A DNA stretch of 18,252 nt from Methanosarcina sp. Lineage in GTDB: Archaea > Halobacteriota > Methanosarcinia > Methanosarcinales > Methanosarcinaceae. Positions within the stretch are counted from its first letter, which is position 1. Each line of letters opens with the position of its first letter. The notes beneath the pieces were generated by a model that saw nothing but the letters and a program-made list of their open reading frames with translations, did not search any database and had not been told where the DNA came from. A program made the translations under genes and the position numbers. Location: assembly GCA_013331265.1 (NCBI GenBank), contig DUGS01000123.1:2015-20266 (forward strand), given 5' to 3'. This document shows positions 7,207-14,276 of the stretch, one piece after another.

Positions 7207-8127
7207 TTACTTCCTTTCTCTGGCATAAGCAACTATTGCGTCTTTGACTCCGTATTTGAATGCTACCACGATAGCAATTCCCCATGCAAGCGGCCCGAAG
7301 AAGAGGTAGAGGATACTTGTATCAATTAGCATTGTATCCAGGGCAACAAGGATCAGAATAAGAAGCAAGAAGCCCCTGAGGAGAGGAAGAATGACATCTG
7401 CCCCTTCTATTTTCATGCCTTTGACAGTACTGCTCAGATAGTCCATTACTATATCAATAGAAAGGATTCCTATCACCAGGATCAGGATGCTTACAAGGAC
7501 GCGTGGCAAATACTGAGTGATACTTATCAACAGGTCGGTAATCATAGTTAGCTGAAGTATATCAAAAGCAGCCGTGAGGAAAATCAGGTACCCAAATATT
7601 CTAACTATTCCAGCTATGATGACTGAAGCTGTCAGTCCTCCTGATCTAATTGAAGCTCCAATGACTGTCTGCTCAAATTTCTCGTCTATCCCGGTTGAAA
7701 CAAAAATTTTTTGGAGCAGGTCGCTTACGAAGTCCACGATCAGCAAACCTATGAGCAGGACAACGAGAGCAGAGATCACAAGCGGAATGAAGTATATTAC
7801 AAGATTTACAAAGTTATTTACTACCTCAATATTCAGAAGATCCAGAATGATTATGGCAAAGATAATGTAAATGAACCAGCGGATCACTGCATCAAAAAAA
7901 CCTACTGTACTCATCTGTGCTCTTCTTAGCATTCCACCTATCACCGTTTTGTCAACCAGATCATCAAGGCCTATTTTGTCCAGTATCTTTGCCCCGATCT
8001 TCCCGAGAGCTTTTCCCAATACCATCCCTATAATCAGAAGAAGAATTATGGCTACTAATGTCGGAATAAATGCTATGAACTGATCAAACATATTGTATAG
8101 ACTATCCATAATTTCCGTTTGAACCAT
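7207..8127 (-). CDS. Membrane protein with repeated conserved TM-helix modules (MscS-associated/CmpX-like)
   Basis: A 306-residue integral membrane protein. Three copies of a module can be seen: a P-(T/L/R)-LV start, a long hydrophobic helix ending in I-G, then an amphipathic stretch (PTLVAIILLLIIGMVLGKAL; PLVISALVVLLIGLLIVDFV; PRVLVSILILVIGILSIDIV). The first two are followed by a related D-K/E-F/L linker (KIGLDDLVDKTVIGGMLRRA; STGIDEKFEQTVIGASIRSG). This is the conserved TM-helix repeat found alone or in front of MscS channel domains; the MscS beta/C-terminal domain is absent, so channel activity is uncertain. I chose the ATG at 8127 because aggggtgat lies six bases upstream in the message. 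The 15-codon upstream extension starts with TTG and lacks a ribosome site. Divergent from corA; a shared role in ion or osmotic balance is inference. Confidence 0.82.
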   Translation of the reverse strand: MVQTEIMDSLYNMFDQFIAFIPTLVAIILLLIIGMVLGKALGKIGAKILDKIGLDDLVDKTVIGGMLRRAQMSTVGFFDAVIRWFIYIIFAIIILDLLNIEVVNNFVNLVIYFIPLVISALVVLLIGLLIVDFVSDLLQKIFVSTGIDEKFEQTVIGASIRSGGLTASVIIAGIVRIFGYLIFLTAAFDILQLTMITDLLISITQYLPRVLVSILILVIGILSIDIVMDYLSSTVKGMKIEGADVILPLLRGFLLLILILVALDTMLIDTSILYLFFGPLAWGIAIVVAFKYGVKDAIVAYARERK

Positions 8128-8197
8128 ATTAATCACCCCTATATTCAGTATTATTACTGACGACCTTTCCAAATTCCCCTGTTTTTGGAAGACCGAT

Positions 8198-8216
8198 TAT
8201 TACATTTAATGTAATA
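8198..8216. promoter_or_regulatory. 19-bp palindrome in the divergent promoter region, operator candidate
   Basis: Arms 8198-8206 (tattacatt) and 8208-8216 (aatgtaata) are perfect inverted repeats around a single T. The site is 70 bp upstream of the membrane-protein start, and a minus-strand TATA-like element (aaatatatc, about 8237-8245) lies just upstream, so the palindrome would overlap the transcription start. It is about 200 bp from the corA start. A repressor site for the membrane-protein gene is the simplest reading. Confidence 0.45.
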
Positions 8217-8417
8217 TTATATTAACTGGCTAATAGATATATTTATCTACACACCCATATAAAAATGGAGTTTTATTTAGAGTCGGATTATACTGAAAAT
8301 TATCAAGACTGCTTAAAAGTTTAATAATTTATTCGGACAAATGATATGCACAGGCTTAAATCAGTGAAGCTCCAATATAATAAAATGTTTAATTTTATTA
8401 CGGAGTGAGGCAGAACC

Positions 8418-9488
8418 GTGAAATCGAGGACTTTCAGAGAGAAGCAATCAAATGTCGGTCTTGCTCCCGGAACCCTCGTCCATGTGGGAGAAAAAAAGGC
8501 AGAGAAAGTCGTAATCAGGGCCTGGATATACAATAGTGAGAAACTGATTGAAAAAGAGCTTCAAACCATAGAAGAATGTCAGACCCTCAAAGACCAGCCG
8601 GACATGAACCTGTGGATAAATGTGGACGGACTCGATCGGGTAGAAGTAATAGAAAAACTTGGCAGCTACTTTGGGGTTCATCCTCTTACCCTAGAAGACG
8701 TGCTGAACACCGGACAGCGCCCGAAAATGGAGGATTACGAGTATTATATTTATGCTGTTCTGAAAATGATTCTTCTCGATGAAATAAAAGAAAAGATAAT
8801 TATAGATCAGGTAAGCATCATCATTGGTTCCAATTATATCCTCACTTTTCAGGAGAGGGAAGAAGATGTTTTTGAGCCTGTCCATGAAAGGCTCAAAAAC
8901 CCTGCTTCACGACTGAGAAAGAACGGTGTGGACCTTCTTGCATACAGCCTGATAGATGCTGTGGTTGACAACTATTTTTTGATTCTCGAACACTTTGGGG
9001 AAGAAATCGAAAATCTCGAAGAAAAACTCATAATGTTCCCGATGCCTGAAACCCTGAAAACGATCCAGAGATATAAGAGAGATATGATCACCTTCCGCAG
9101 ATCAGTCTGGCCCCTCAGGGAGTTGATAAGTAACCTTCAGAGAACTGAATCAGGACTTATAAAGGACATCACGCGGATCTACCTGAGAGACGTATATGAC
9201 CATACCATTCAGGTTATTGACTCCATAGAAGCCTTCAGGGACATTCTCTCTTCAATGGTAGATGTCTATCTCTCAAGCCTGAGCAACAGGATGAATGACA
9301 TTATGAAAGTTCTGACAATCATTGCCACGATTTTCATTCCACTTACCTTCATTGCAGGAGTATACGGCATGAACTTTGACTACATGCCCGAACTCGGATG
9401 GAGATGGGGTTATCCTGCAGTTATGCTGGGGATGACACTATTAGGAATAAGCATGTTCCTTTACTTTAAGAAGAAAAGATGGATTTAA
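8418..9488 (+). CDS. corA: CorA-type magnesium (or cobalt) channel
   Basis: A pentameric inner-membrane Mg2+ channel of 356 residues. The large N-terminal cytosolic domain (to about 290) includes the family segment HPLTLEDVLNTGQRPKMEDY, then a long stalk helix with YLSSLSNRMNDIMKVLTIIA. TM1 ends in the obligatory YGMNF selectivity motif (GMN at 317-319), and TM2 ends with a basic FKKKRW tail on the cytosolic side. Length matches Thermotoga-type CorA (351). The start is GTG at 8418, supported by ggagtgagg eight bases upstream. TM1 and GMN place the C-terminus inside as expected. Divergent from the TM-repeat protein gene. Transport of Mg2+ rather than Co2+ or Zn2+ is the default family reading, not shown by sequence. 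Confidence 0.95.
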   Translation: MKSRTFREKQSNVGLAPGTLVHVGEKKAEKVVIRAWIYNSEKLIEKELQTIEECQTLKDQPDMNLWINVDGLDRVEVIEKLGSYFGVHPLTLEDVLNTGQRPKMEDYEYYIYAVLKMILLDEIKEKIIIDQVSIIIGSNYILTFQEREEDVFEPVHERLKNPASRLRKNGVDLLAYSLIDAVVDNYFLILEHFGEEIENLEEKLIMFPMPETLKTIQRYKRDMITFRRSVWPLRELISNLQRTESGLIKDITRIYLRDVYDHTIQVIDSIEAFRDILSSMVDVYLSSLSNRMNDIMKVLTIIATIFIPLTFIAGVYGMNFDYMPELGWRWGYPAVMLGMTLLGISMFLYFKKKRWI

Positions 9489-9685
9489 CTCGGAAGCACA
9501 GCAAAATCCATGATTTTTCTTGTAGTTTGCGGTTACATCGCAACAGCCCGCTTTCAAAGTTTTTATTTCTTTCAAAAGAGAGGTCTCCAGTAGAATTATT
9601 CAGCACCTTTCTTACTTCTTTTATGACAAAGCTAATATCCTCACATATCTATACTTAATTAAAAGAGAATCTGGGGGCATGAAGG

Positions 9686-10555
9686 ATTCTACCGCTTGAT
9701 GAAGATGAGGCGTTAGAGATAGGGTTGGCTTCCGTAGACGAGAAAGATGAAGCCGGTGTAATCGAGATCCTTTATTACCTGTCAGGACTTGCAGAGAGAT
9801 ATGCAAATGAAGGATTGGAAAGTGATACTAAGAGGTTAATTGAATACATAAAAGAGATAGGGATAGCATCGGCTTTTGCCGGGCAAGAAACGGTTGTTAC
9901 AGATACAATTCTACTTTTTTCCCCTGTTGCAAAAGTGGCTTGCAGGCGAGGGATGGAAAATGCTCTCGTCAGTATCGCCCTTGCTCTTGGCGAAATTGGA
10001 AAGGCGGCAGCAGTGCAGAGAATGGAGGTCCCGGCAAAAACTGCAGCCTCATGTCTGGGAGAAATGGGAAATACTGCAGCCCTTACAAAAACCAGAAAAG
10101 AAATAATTGCAGTAATTTTCGCTCTTGGGGAAATTGGAAAAAGCGTAACAAAGCAGAGTTTGGGAGAAGTCGCAAATAGTACAGTAACTCTACTCGGGGA
10201 AACAGGAAAAGTTGCAGCAAGCCAGAGATTCGAAGATGCAACATTAAATGTCGAACTTCTGTTACAGGAAATAGGAACAGGAGCAATTGAAAAAAATCTG
10301 AAAGAAACTGCTGATATCAGTGCCCGTTTACTTGGGGATATTGGGAGAGCTGCCGACAGGCAGGGACTTGAAAGGGCATTACTTCAGGCAGTTTATTCCC
10401 TTGAGACAATTAAATTTGATGCAGAAGATCGCTATCTTATGAGTGCATCCATCATAGCCGGAGTAGCTCTCATGCGGTTTGAGAGTCTGGACATCGATAA
10501 ACTGGAAGAAAAGCTGAATGAGAATATTAGAAGAAAGAGAAAGTTTACTGTATAG
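9686..10555 (+). CDS. 23-residue-repeat alpha-solenoid protein, paralog A
   Basis: I do not recognise this family. The protein is soluble with no signal peptide or TM segment. Eight units of exactly 23 residues follow one another without a single indel (bases 9848-10399), pattern L-G-E-I-G-K-x-A-A at unit positions 1-9, a hydrophobic M/L/F at 13, E at 14, and small or aliphatic residues at 16-23. After them comes a C-terminal cap (LETIKFDAEDRYLMSA). The start is problematic. The codon aligned with the AUG of paralogs B and C is ATT at 9686, with ggggg eight bases upstream, and from it the first repeat begins at residue 55 exactly as in B and C. The ATG at 9679 is out of frame and stops at 9697; deleting one base after it would give an in-frame start two residues longer. 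TTG at 9725 is the fallback and would drop 13 conserved residues. First of four tandem paralogs after corA. Confidence 0.8.
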   Translation: MLPLDEDEALEIGLASVDEKDEAGVIEILYYLSGLAERYANEGLESDTKRLIEYIKEIGIASAFAGQETVVTDTILLFSPVAKVACRRGMENALVSIALALGEIGKAAAVQRMEVPAKTAASCLGEMGNTAALTKTRKEIIAVIFALGEIGKSVTKQSLGEVANSTVTLLGETGKVAASQRFEDATLNVELLLQEIGTGAIEKNLKETADISARLLGDIGRAADRQGLERALLQAVYSLETIKFDAEDRYLMSASIIAGVALMRFESLDIDKLEEKLNENIRRKRKFTV

Positions 10556-10725
10556 ATTGATAAGTTTTTTGAGTCCGAATGAAGCAAGTCCCGGCAAAAA
10601 ATTGTACCGGTGCCTGAACCACACAAACCTGCTTCTACAAAAGAAGAGGATTGAACGCCAGTAAGGCGATCTCACATCAAGATTAACCTCCTGGAAATAA
10701 GAAAAATTCAAACGAGGTGTTCAGA

Positions 10726-11559
10726 ATGTCTATTTTAAATGAAGCCGGAGCAATAGACCTTGGCTTGAGCTCAGTTAAGGATAATAATGAACTGGGGGTA
10801 TTAAGGTCCATAGATTTTTTAACAGAGCAGGGAACGAAGTATATAAATAAAGGGCTTGAACCGGATGCAAAAAGGACCATTATCAGTATAAGAGATATTG
10901 GAAATGCTGCTGCCCTTCAAAAAATGGAGCTTGGAGTTCTAATTTCCCTGGTTTCTCTGGGAAGGATGGCTGAGGTTGCCAGAGAGCAGAAAATGCTTAA
11001 CACCGGTTTAAGTATTATTTACTCTCTCTGTGCACTTGGAAAGTCCGCAGTTGGACAGGAAATGGAGGCAGCAGTCAGAATTGCAGTTGCATACCTCGGA
11101 GAGATCGCAAACTCTGCATCTCTTCATAACTTGGAGAGGGAATCTCTCGTGTCTTCTCTTGCCATTGGGGCTATAGGAAAAGAAACATCCAGACAGCAGA
11201 CTATCAGGGTTCCGGAGAATGGAGGACTCTTTTCTTCCGGATCAGGTATTCTCTTATCTATCCAGGGCATGGAACCATCCTTTTTGTCAGAAGAACTTCA
11301 GGGCACCCAGACTCATATTATGGAGCACAGGGGAGAGATTCGTCCTTTTCGGGATATGCCGGTTTTTTCTGAAAACCATTTACCGAATACTGAATTCCAA
11401 AATTTTGAGAACATAATTATGAAAGCTTCCAATGCACTTGGAACTATAATGCTTGAACCCAAAGAAAAGTTTCTCGTAAGCTATATGCTTGTGACAAAAC
11501 TTTCTATTGAAACTTTTAATGGTTCTGAGTATATTCATGAAGCCGAATCCTTCGAGTAA
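10726..11559 (+). CDS. 23-residue-repeat alpha-solenoid protein, paralog B with a non-repeat insert
   Basis: A homolog of paralog A with the same gapless 54-residue N-terminal cap (LNEAGAIDLGLSSV near the start) and four full 23-residue units at residues 55-146. A fifth unit begins as IGAIGKETSRQ and then dissolves into about 70 residues of G/S/E/F/H-rich sequence without the repeat (about 155-225), before the shared C-terminal cap (LGTIMLEPKEKFLVSYML). It looks as though repeats 5-8 of the ancestral protein were replaced or decayed. 277 residues from the ATG at 10726, which has gaggtg six bases upstream; the in-frame GTG at 10717 overlaps that ribosome site and is rejected. It follows A by 170 bp. 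Function unknown; a protein-binding scaffold is the generic expectation for solenoids. Confidence 0.8.
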   Translation: MSILNEAGAIDLGLSSVKDNNELGVLRSIDFLTEQGTKYINKGLEPDAKRTIISIRDIGNAAALQKMELGVLISLVSLGRMAEVAREQKMLNTGLSIIYSLCALGKSAVGQEMEAAVRIAVAYLGEIANSASLHNLERESLVSSLAIGAIGKETSRQQTIRVPENGGLFSSGSGILLSIQGMEPSFLSEELQGTQTHIMEHRGEIRPFRDMPVFSENHLPNTEFQNFENIIMKASNALGTIMLEPKEKFLVSYMLVTKLSIETFNGSEYIHEAESFE

Positions 11560-11946
11560 GTAAAATTGCCTTAAAAGAGGGCATCCAACCCTTAATTTCA
11601 GTTGTTACGCTTTTTTAATAGAATCTTCTCTCCTGGAGCTTTTAAAACAACTTTTTGTCTGCTATAAAAAGATGGTATTTCAGGCCCACCGGCAGCCACA
11701 GGCCTTAGATGTTTCATAAATATTAAATCTCCATTACAAAATAGCAACAATAATAATCTCCTGATTTCATAGAATAAGTCAGGCAATACCCCTGCAGTAG
11801 TTTATCCAGCTCAATGGTTTTTTGCTGTTTAAAAGTTCTAAATTGACATTAACGGCATAAAAAATATACATGATGGTTGTGAAAATATGCAGGAAAAACA
11901 GGCTTGAAACTTTAAATACTATAGGCTGACAAAAGGGGCAAAAAGA
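11560..11946. other. Intergenic region between paralogs B and C
   Basis: This 387-bp gap has no reading frame with support (longest ATG frame noted is 15 codons). A TATA-like stretch, ctttaaatactata (about 11910-11923), lies about 30 bp upstream of the ATG of paralog C, so C probably has its own promoter with a short leader. No convincing terminator for B was seen. Confidence 0.45.
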
Positions 11947-12834
11947 ATGATCACATTAAATGAAGCAGAGGCAATCGATGTAGGTTTATCCTCAGTTGAG
12001 GAGAGAAATGAGAGCAGAGTTTTCCAGGCCCTTGACTCCCTTACAGTAATTGCAGAAGATTTCCTTTCTGAAAATGAAGAGGCAGATGCTTCGAGGGTTA
12101 TCCTCTCTATTTTGGATATTGCACAGGCAGCTACGCAAGAAGGTATGGAATTTGTTACAATCAACTCAGTCCTTGCACTTGGGAAACTGGCAAAAACAGC
12201 TGCAAAAAAAGGATACGGGTCAGTTCTGAACAGGGCAATAATAGCAATAGGCAAACTCGGAAGAACAGCAGCTTCGAATTCACTTGAAGCAGGCTCAAAA
12301 GTAGCTGCTACAACACTGATGGAAATCTGGAACCTTTCCTCTCCTAAAATGAAAGACCGGGAAGAAATGGTTGCTTTTTCCCTGCTCTTAAAAGACATCG
12401 GGTCTGCTGCAGCAGCACAGGACATGGAAGAAGCTTTGCTTAACGCAATAACCTGTCTTGGAGAGATCGGGAAAAAGGAAGCTTCAGAAAGCCTTGAGAC
12501 CGAAACTATCAACACTATTCTGCTGCTTGAAGAAGTAGGCGGGCTTGCTGCAGAAAAATACTTTGACGAGGCTCTGAGTTCGCTAGCTCTTTCGATAGAA
12601 GATACTGGAAAGCTCTCTCTAAAGAATGGACTCCATGAGGCTGCGCTCCAGAGCCAGTGGGCTCTTGAAACCTTAAAAGTGCAGGCTGAAGGAAAATTCC
12701 TTACCAATTCTCCTATTGTCATGGAAATGGCTCTTGACAGCTTTAAACTCACAGGCGTCACAGAAACAGATGAAAACACAGAGAGACTTCAGGAAATAAA
12801 GGAGCTGCAGAAAAAAGTTTATTCAGACCTTTAA
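11947..12834 (+). CDS. 23-residue-repeat alpha-solenoid protein, paralog C
   Basis: The best-preserved paralog with a normal start: ATG with aagggg upstream. The 295 residues comprise the shared N-cap (1-54, gapless against A and B), eight repeat units at 55-239 (all 23 residues except one of 24 around LSSPKMKD), the C-cap (LETLKVQAEGKFLTNS) and a 30-residue charged tail that is predicted helical. Typical units are IGKLGRTAASNSL and LGEIGKKEASESL followed by the aliphatic helix half. Cytosolic, acidic, no cysteine or histidine motif suggesting catalysis. A long antisense frame (11919-12779) is a shadow caused by the alanine- and glutamate-rich codons. Not recognised; the repeat is too short for HEAT, TPR, ARM or PBS-lyase HEAT-like units (about 30-40 residues). 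Confidence 0.85.
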   Translation: MITLNEAEAIDVGLSSVEERNESRVFQALDSLTVIAEDFLSENEEADASRVILSILDIAQAATQEGMEFVTINSVLALGKLAKTAAKKGYGSVLNRAIIAIGKLGRTAASNSLEAGSKVAATTLMEIWNLSSPKMKDREEMVAFSLLLKDIGSAAAAQDMEEALLNAITCLGEIGKKEASESLETETINTILLLEEVGGLAAEKYFDEALSSLALSIEDTGKLSLKNGLHEAALQSQWALETLKVQAEGKFLTNSPIVMEMALDSFKLTGVTETDENTERLQEIKELQKKVYSDL

Positions 12835-12863
12835 AGGGAAAAGCTCCTTAGAATCTATTTTTC

Positions 12864-12897
12864 ATTTCTTATCTCTATTTCTTATCTCTGTTTTTTT
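12864..12897 (+). terminator. Tandem 13-bp pyrimidine-rich repeat with T7 run
   Basis: atttcttatctct occurs twice head to tail (12864-12876, 12877-12889), followed by G and a T7 run (12891-12897), 30 bases after the stop of paralog C. T-rich tracts terminate archaeal transcription, so this is a likely end signal. Confidence 0.5.
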
Positions 12898-13016
12898 ATT
12901 TTTTGGCTCCCCTGTCTATAATATATGTAATAAGTATCAAAAAACATATTCAATACGAAAAAGTAATAACCTTCAGGTCCATAAACTATAATAACGTCTT
13001 TGAGTGGAGGTTTAAT

Positions 13017-13616
13017 TTGGTTTTAATGGAAGAATTCCCTCTACTTGAAACCGGACTTGAAGCGGTCAGGACTCAAGAAGAAGCCCGGCTTCTCAGGATA
13101 ATAGATGAACTTGGCGAACTTGGAATAAAGTTTTTTTCAGGTGAGCTCCAGAGAGATGTAGCAGGGGGAGCAATCGAGTGCACAAAAACCCTTGGGTTAG
13201 CTGCGGCTGAGGGAAATATGAAATCGAGTGTCATTAACGCGGCAGCCTCCCTCGGGCTTATAGGACAGGAAGCGGCAAGAAATGAAGTTCATGAAGCAGT
13301 GATTGAAACTGTTTTTGCCCTTAAGACCCTGGGGGAAAAAACAGCTGACAAAGAAATTCTTTTTCCTCTTCGGCTAATAGCTATTTCTCTTAAAGAAGTC
13401 GGAAAAGAAGCTATCAGGCATGGGATGGAGAAAGAAGCTATTACAAGCCAGTTTTGTTTAAAGGAACTCTACATTTTTTGCAAAGACCTGGGAAATGAAT
13501 TTGAAACCTTCAATGAAGACTTTTCTACTTTGATCAGAGATATTGGAAGGTGTGCTGCAGATTCAGGCCTTGGAAAAGCTGCAATAAATGCAGCCGCACT
13601 GATGGAAGATTTTTAA
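13017..13616 (+). CDS. 23-residue-repeat alpha-solenoid protein, paralog D (short)
   Basis: The shortest paralog, 199 residues. Start chosen at TTG 13017: ggagg lies six bases upstream, and from this codon MVLMEEFPLLETGLEAV aligns residue for residue with the first 17 of paralog C. The ATG at 13026 is 15 bases from the ribosome site. The N-cap carries one extra residue, then 23-residue units begin at residue 56 (LGLAAAEGNM, LGLIGQEAAR, LKTLGEKTAD, LKEVGKEAIR). A fifth stretch is irregular (LYIFCKDLGNEFETFNEDF) and a last unit (IRDIGRCAADSGLGKAAINA) ends at MEDF. The C-terminal cap of A-C is missing, so the solenoid end would be exposed or used for oligomer contact. A TATA-like tctataatatat (about 12915-12926) suggests its own promoter. 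Function unknown. Confidence 0.8.
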   Translation: MVLMEEFPLLETGLEAVRTQEEARLLRIIDELGELGIKFFSGELQRDVAGGAIECTKTLGLAAAEGNMKSSVINAAASLGLIGQEAARNEVHEAVIETVFALKTLGEKTADKEILFPLRLIAISLKEVGKEAIRHGMEKEAITSQFCLKELYIFCKDLGNEFETFNEDFSTLIRDIGRCAADSGLGKAAINAAALMEDF

Positions 13617-13696
13617 CTGCTCTAAAAAAGACGCTTCTTCTTTTTTAATCCCTGTTAAGACATTCTCTTTTATATAATATTAAAAAATGTTTATGC

Positions 13697-13737
13697 TGGA
13701 AGGGGAAAGATAAGGAGTGGAACCCTTTCCCCTTCCA
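13697..13737 (+). ncRNA. Strong 13-bp hairpin with SD-like loop, possible RNA element
   Basis: Bases 13697-13709 (tggaaggggaaag) are the exact reverse complement of 13725-13737. The 15-base loop (13710-13724) contains aaggagtgg, a near-perfect anti-16S tail match. No start codon follows at usual SD spacing and no U-tract follows the stem. It could be a processed 3' end of paralog D, a small RNA or a structural element; only the fold is directly supported. Confidence 0.3.
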
Positions 13738-14093
13738 TGGAGGTTGTGTTGCTGGTACTCATACGGGAAGATATGCCAGAAACCCGCATGAATTGTTATT
13801 CATATGAAATATATTTTAGATATGTAATGTATATAACTTTTTTCCTTAATTTGTAATGTTAGACTGTTCTGAATAATTATCCCAATACTGGTCATTCAAT
13901 TGAGTAGATATAACATATGTAATTATTTATGAAATATACATTCATTAATATATGAAATTAAGCAACAATTTTCTTTTAAAAAATTAAATAGATATAATGG
14001 ACAAATATGGATTTTTAGAATTCTGATCCATGTTTATATAAGGACGAATTAAATTATTCTTTGCTTAAAATAGATTAACGGGAACAGATTGAA

Positions 14094-14169
14094 AGGATAG
14101 TTAAAAGGACAGTTAACAGGATAGTTAACAGGATCAGTTTGAAATAAGAGAACGGAGTTTGAAATAAGA
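14094..14169. repeat. Two overlapping sets of short direct repeats upstream of the TPR gene
   Basis: Four 12-bp units lie head to tail: 14094-14105 (aggatagttaaa), 14106-14117 (aggacagttaac), 14118-14129 (aggatagttaac) and a weaker 14130-14141. A second perfect repeat, agtttgaaataaga, is at 14136-14149 and 14156-14169 (period 20). Both lie just before the TPR gene, in its probable promoter or leader. They may bind a regulator or be replication-slippage products. Confidence 0.6.
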
Positions 14170-14276
14170 TTTCCCTAAGAAGAAACCAAATTTTACCGCC
14201 CATAAGGGGATTTTGGGTGTGTACTGATTCTAATTTACAAAAAATCACTCTAAACCAATTATATGGGACCGATAAT

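Larger units (their letters stand above)
13617..14276. other. Long AT-rich gap between repeat-protein cluster and TPR gene
   Basis: This 660-bp gap has no supported gene. It holds the 13-bp-stem hairpin at 13697-13737 and the direct repeats at 14094-14169 (listed separately), with very AT-rich DNA between (13800-14060). A 38-codon ATG frame at 13737 lacks a ribosome site and was not called. Confidence 0.5.

Noticed and set aside
7574..8083. Plus-strand frames across the TM-repeat membrane protein
   Set aside because: Antisense shadows of hydrophobic codons; no ribosome sites or domains.
9512..9595. 27-codon ATG frame between corA and paralog A
   Set aside because: No ribosome site at usual spacing and no conserved feature.
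11919..12779. Long antisense frame (about 286 codons) opposite paralog C
   Set aside because: The product is S/A/F-rich without motifs, and paralog homology proves the plus strand is coding; the antisense frame follows from repeated alanine/glutamate codons.
13737..13853. 38-codon ATG frame after the 13-bp hairpin
   Set aside because: The ATG is at the foot of the hairpin, without ribosome site, and the T/Y/F-rich product looks like translated AT-rich DNA.
14094..14169. CRISPR-like array
   Set aside because: Repeat units are 12-14 bp with no spacers of usual length, and no cas genes are present.
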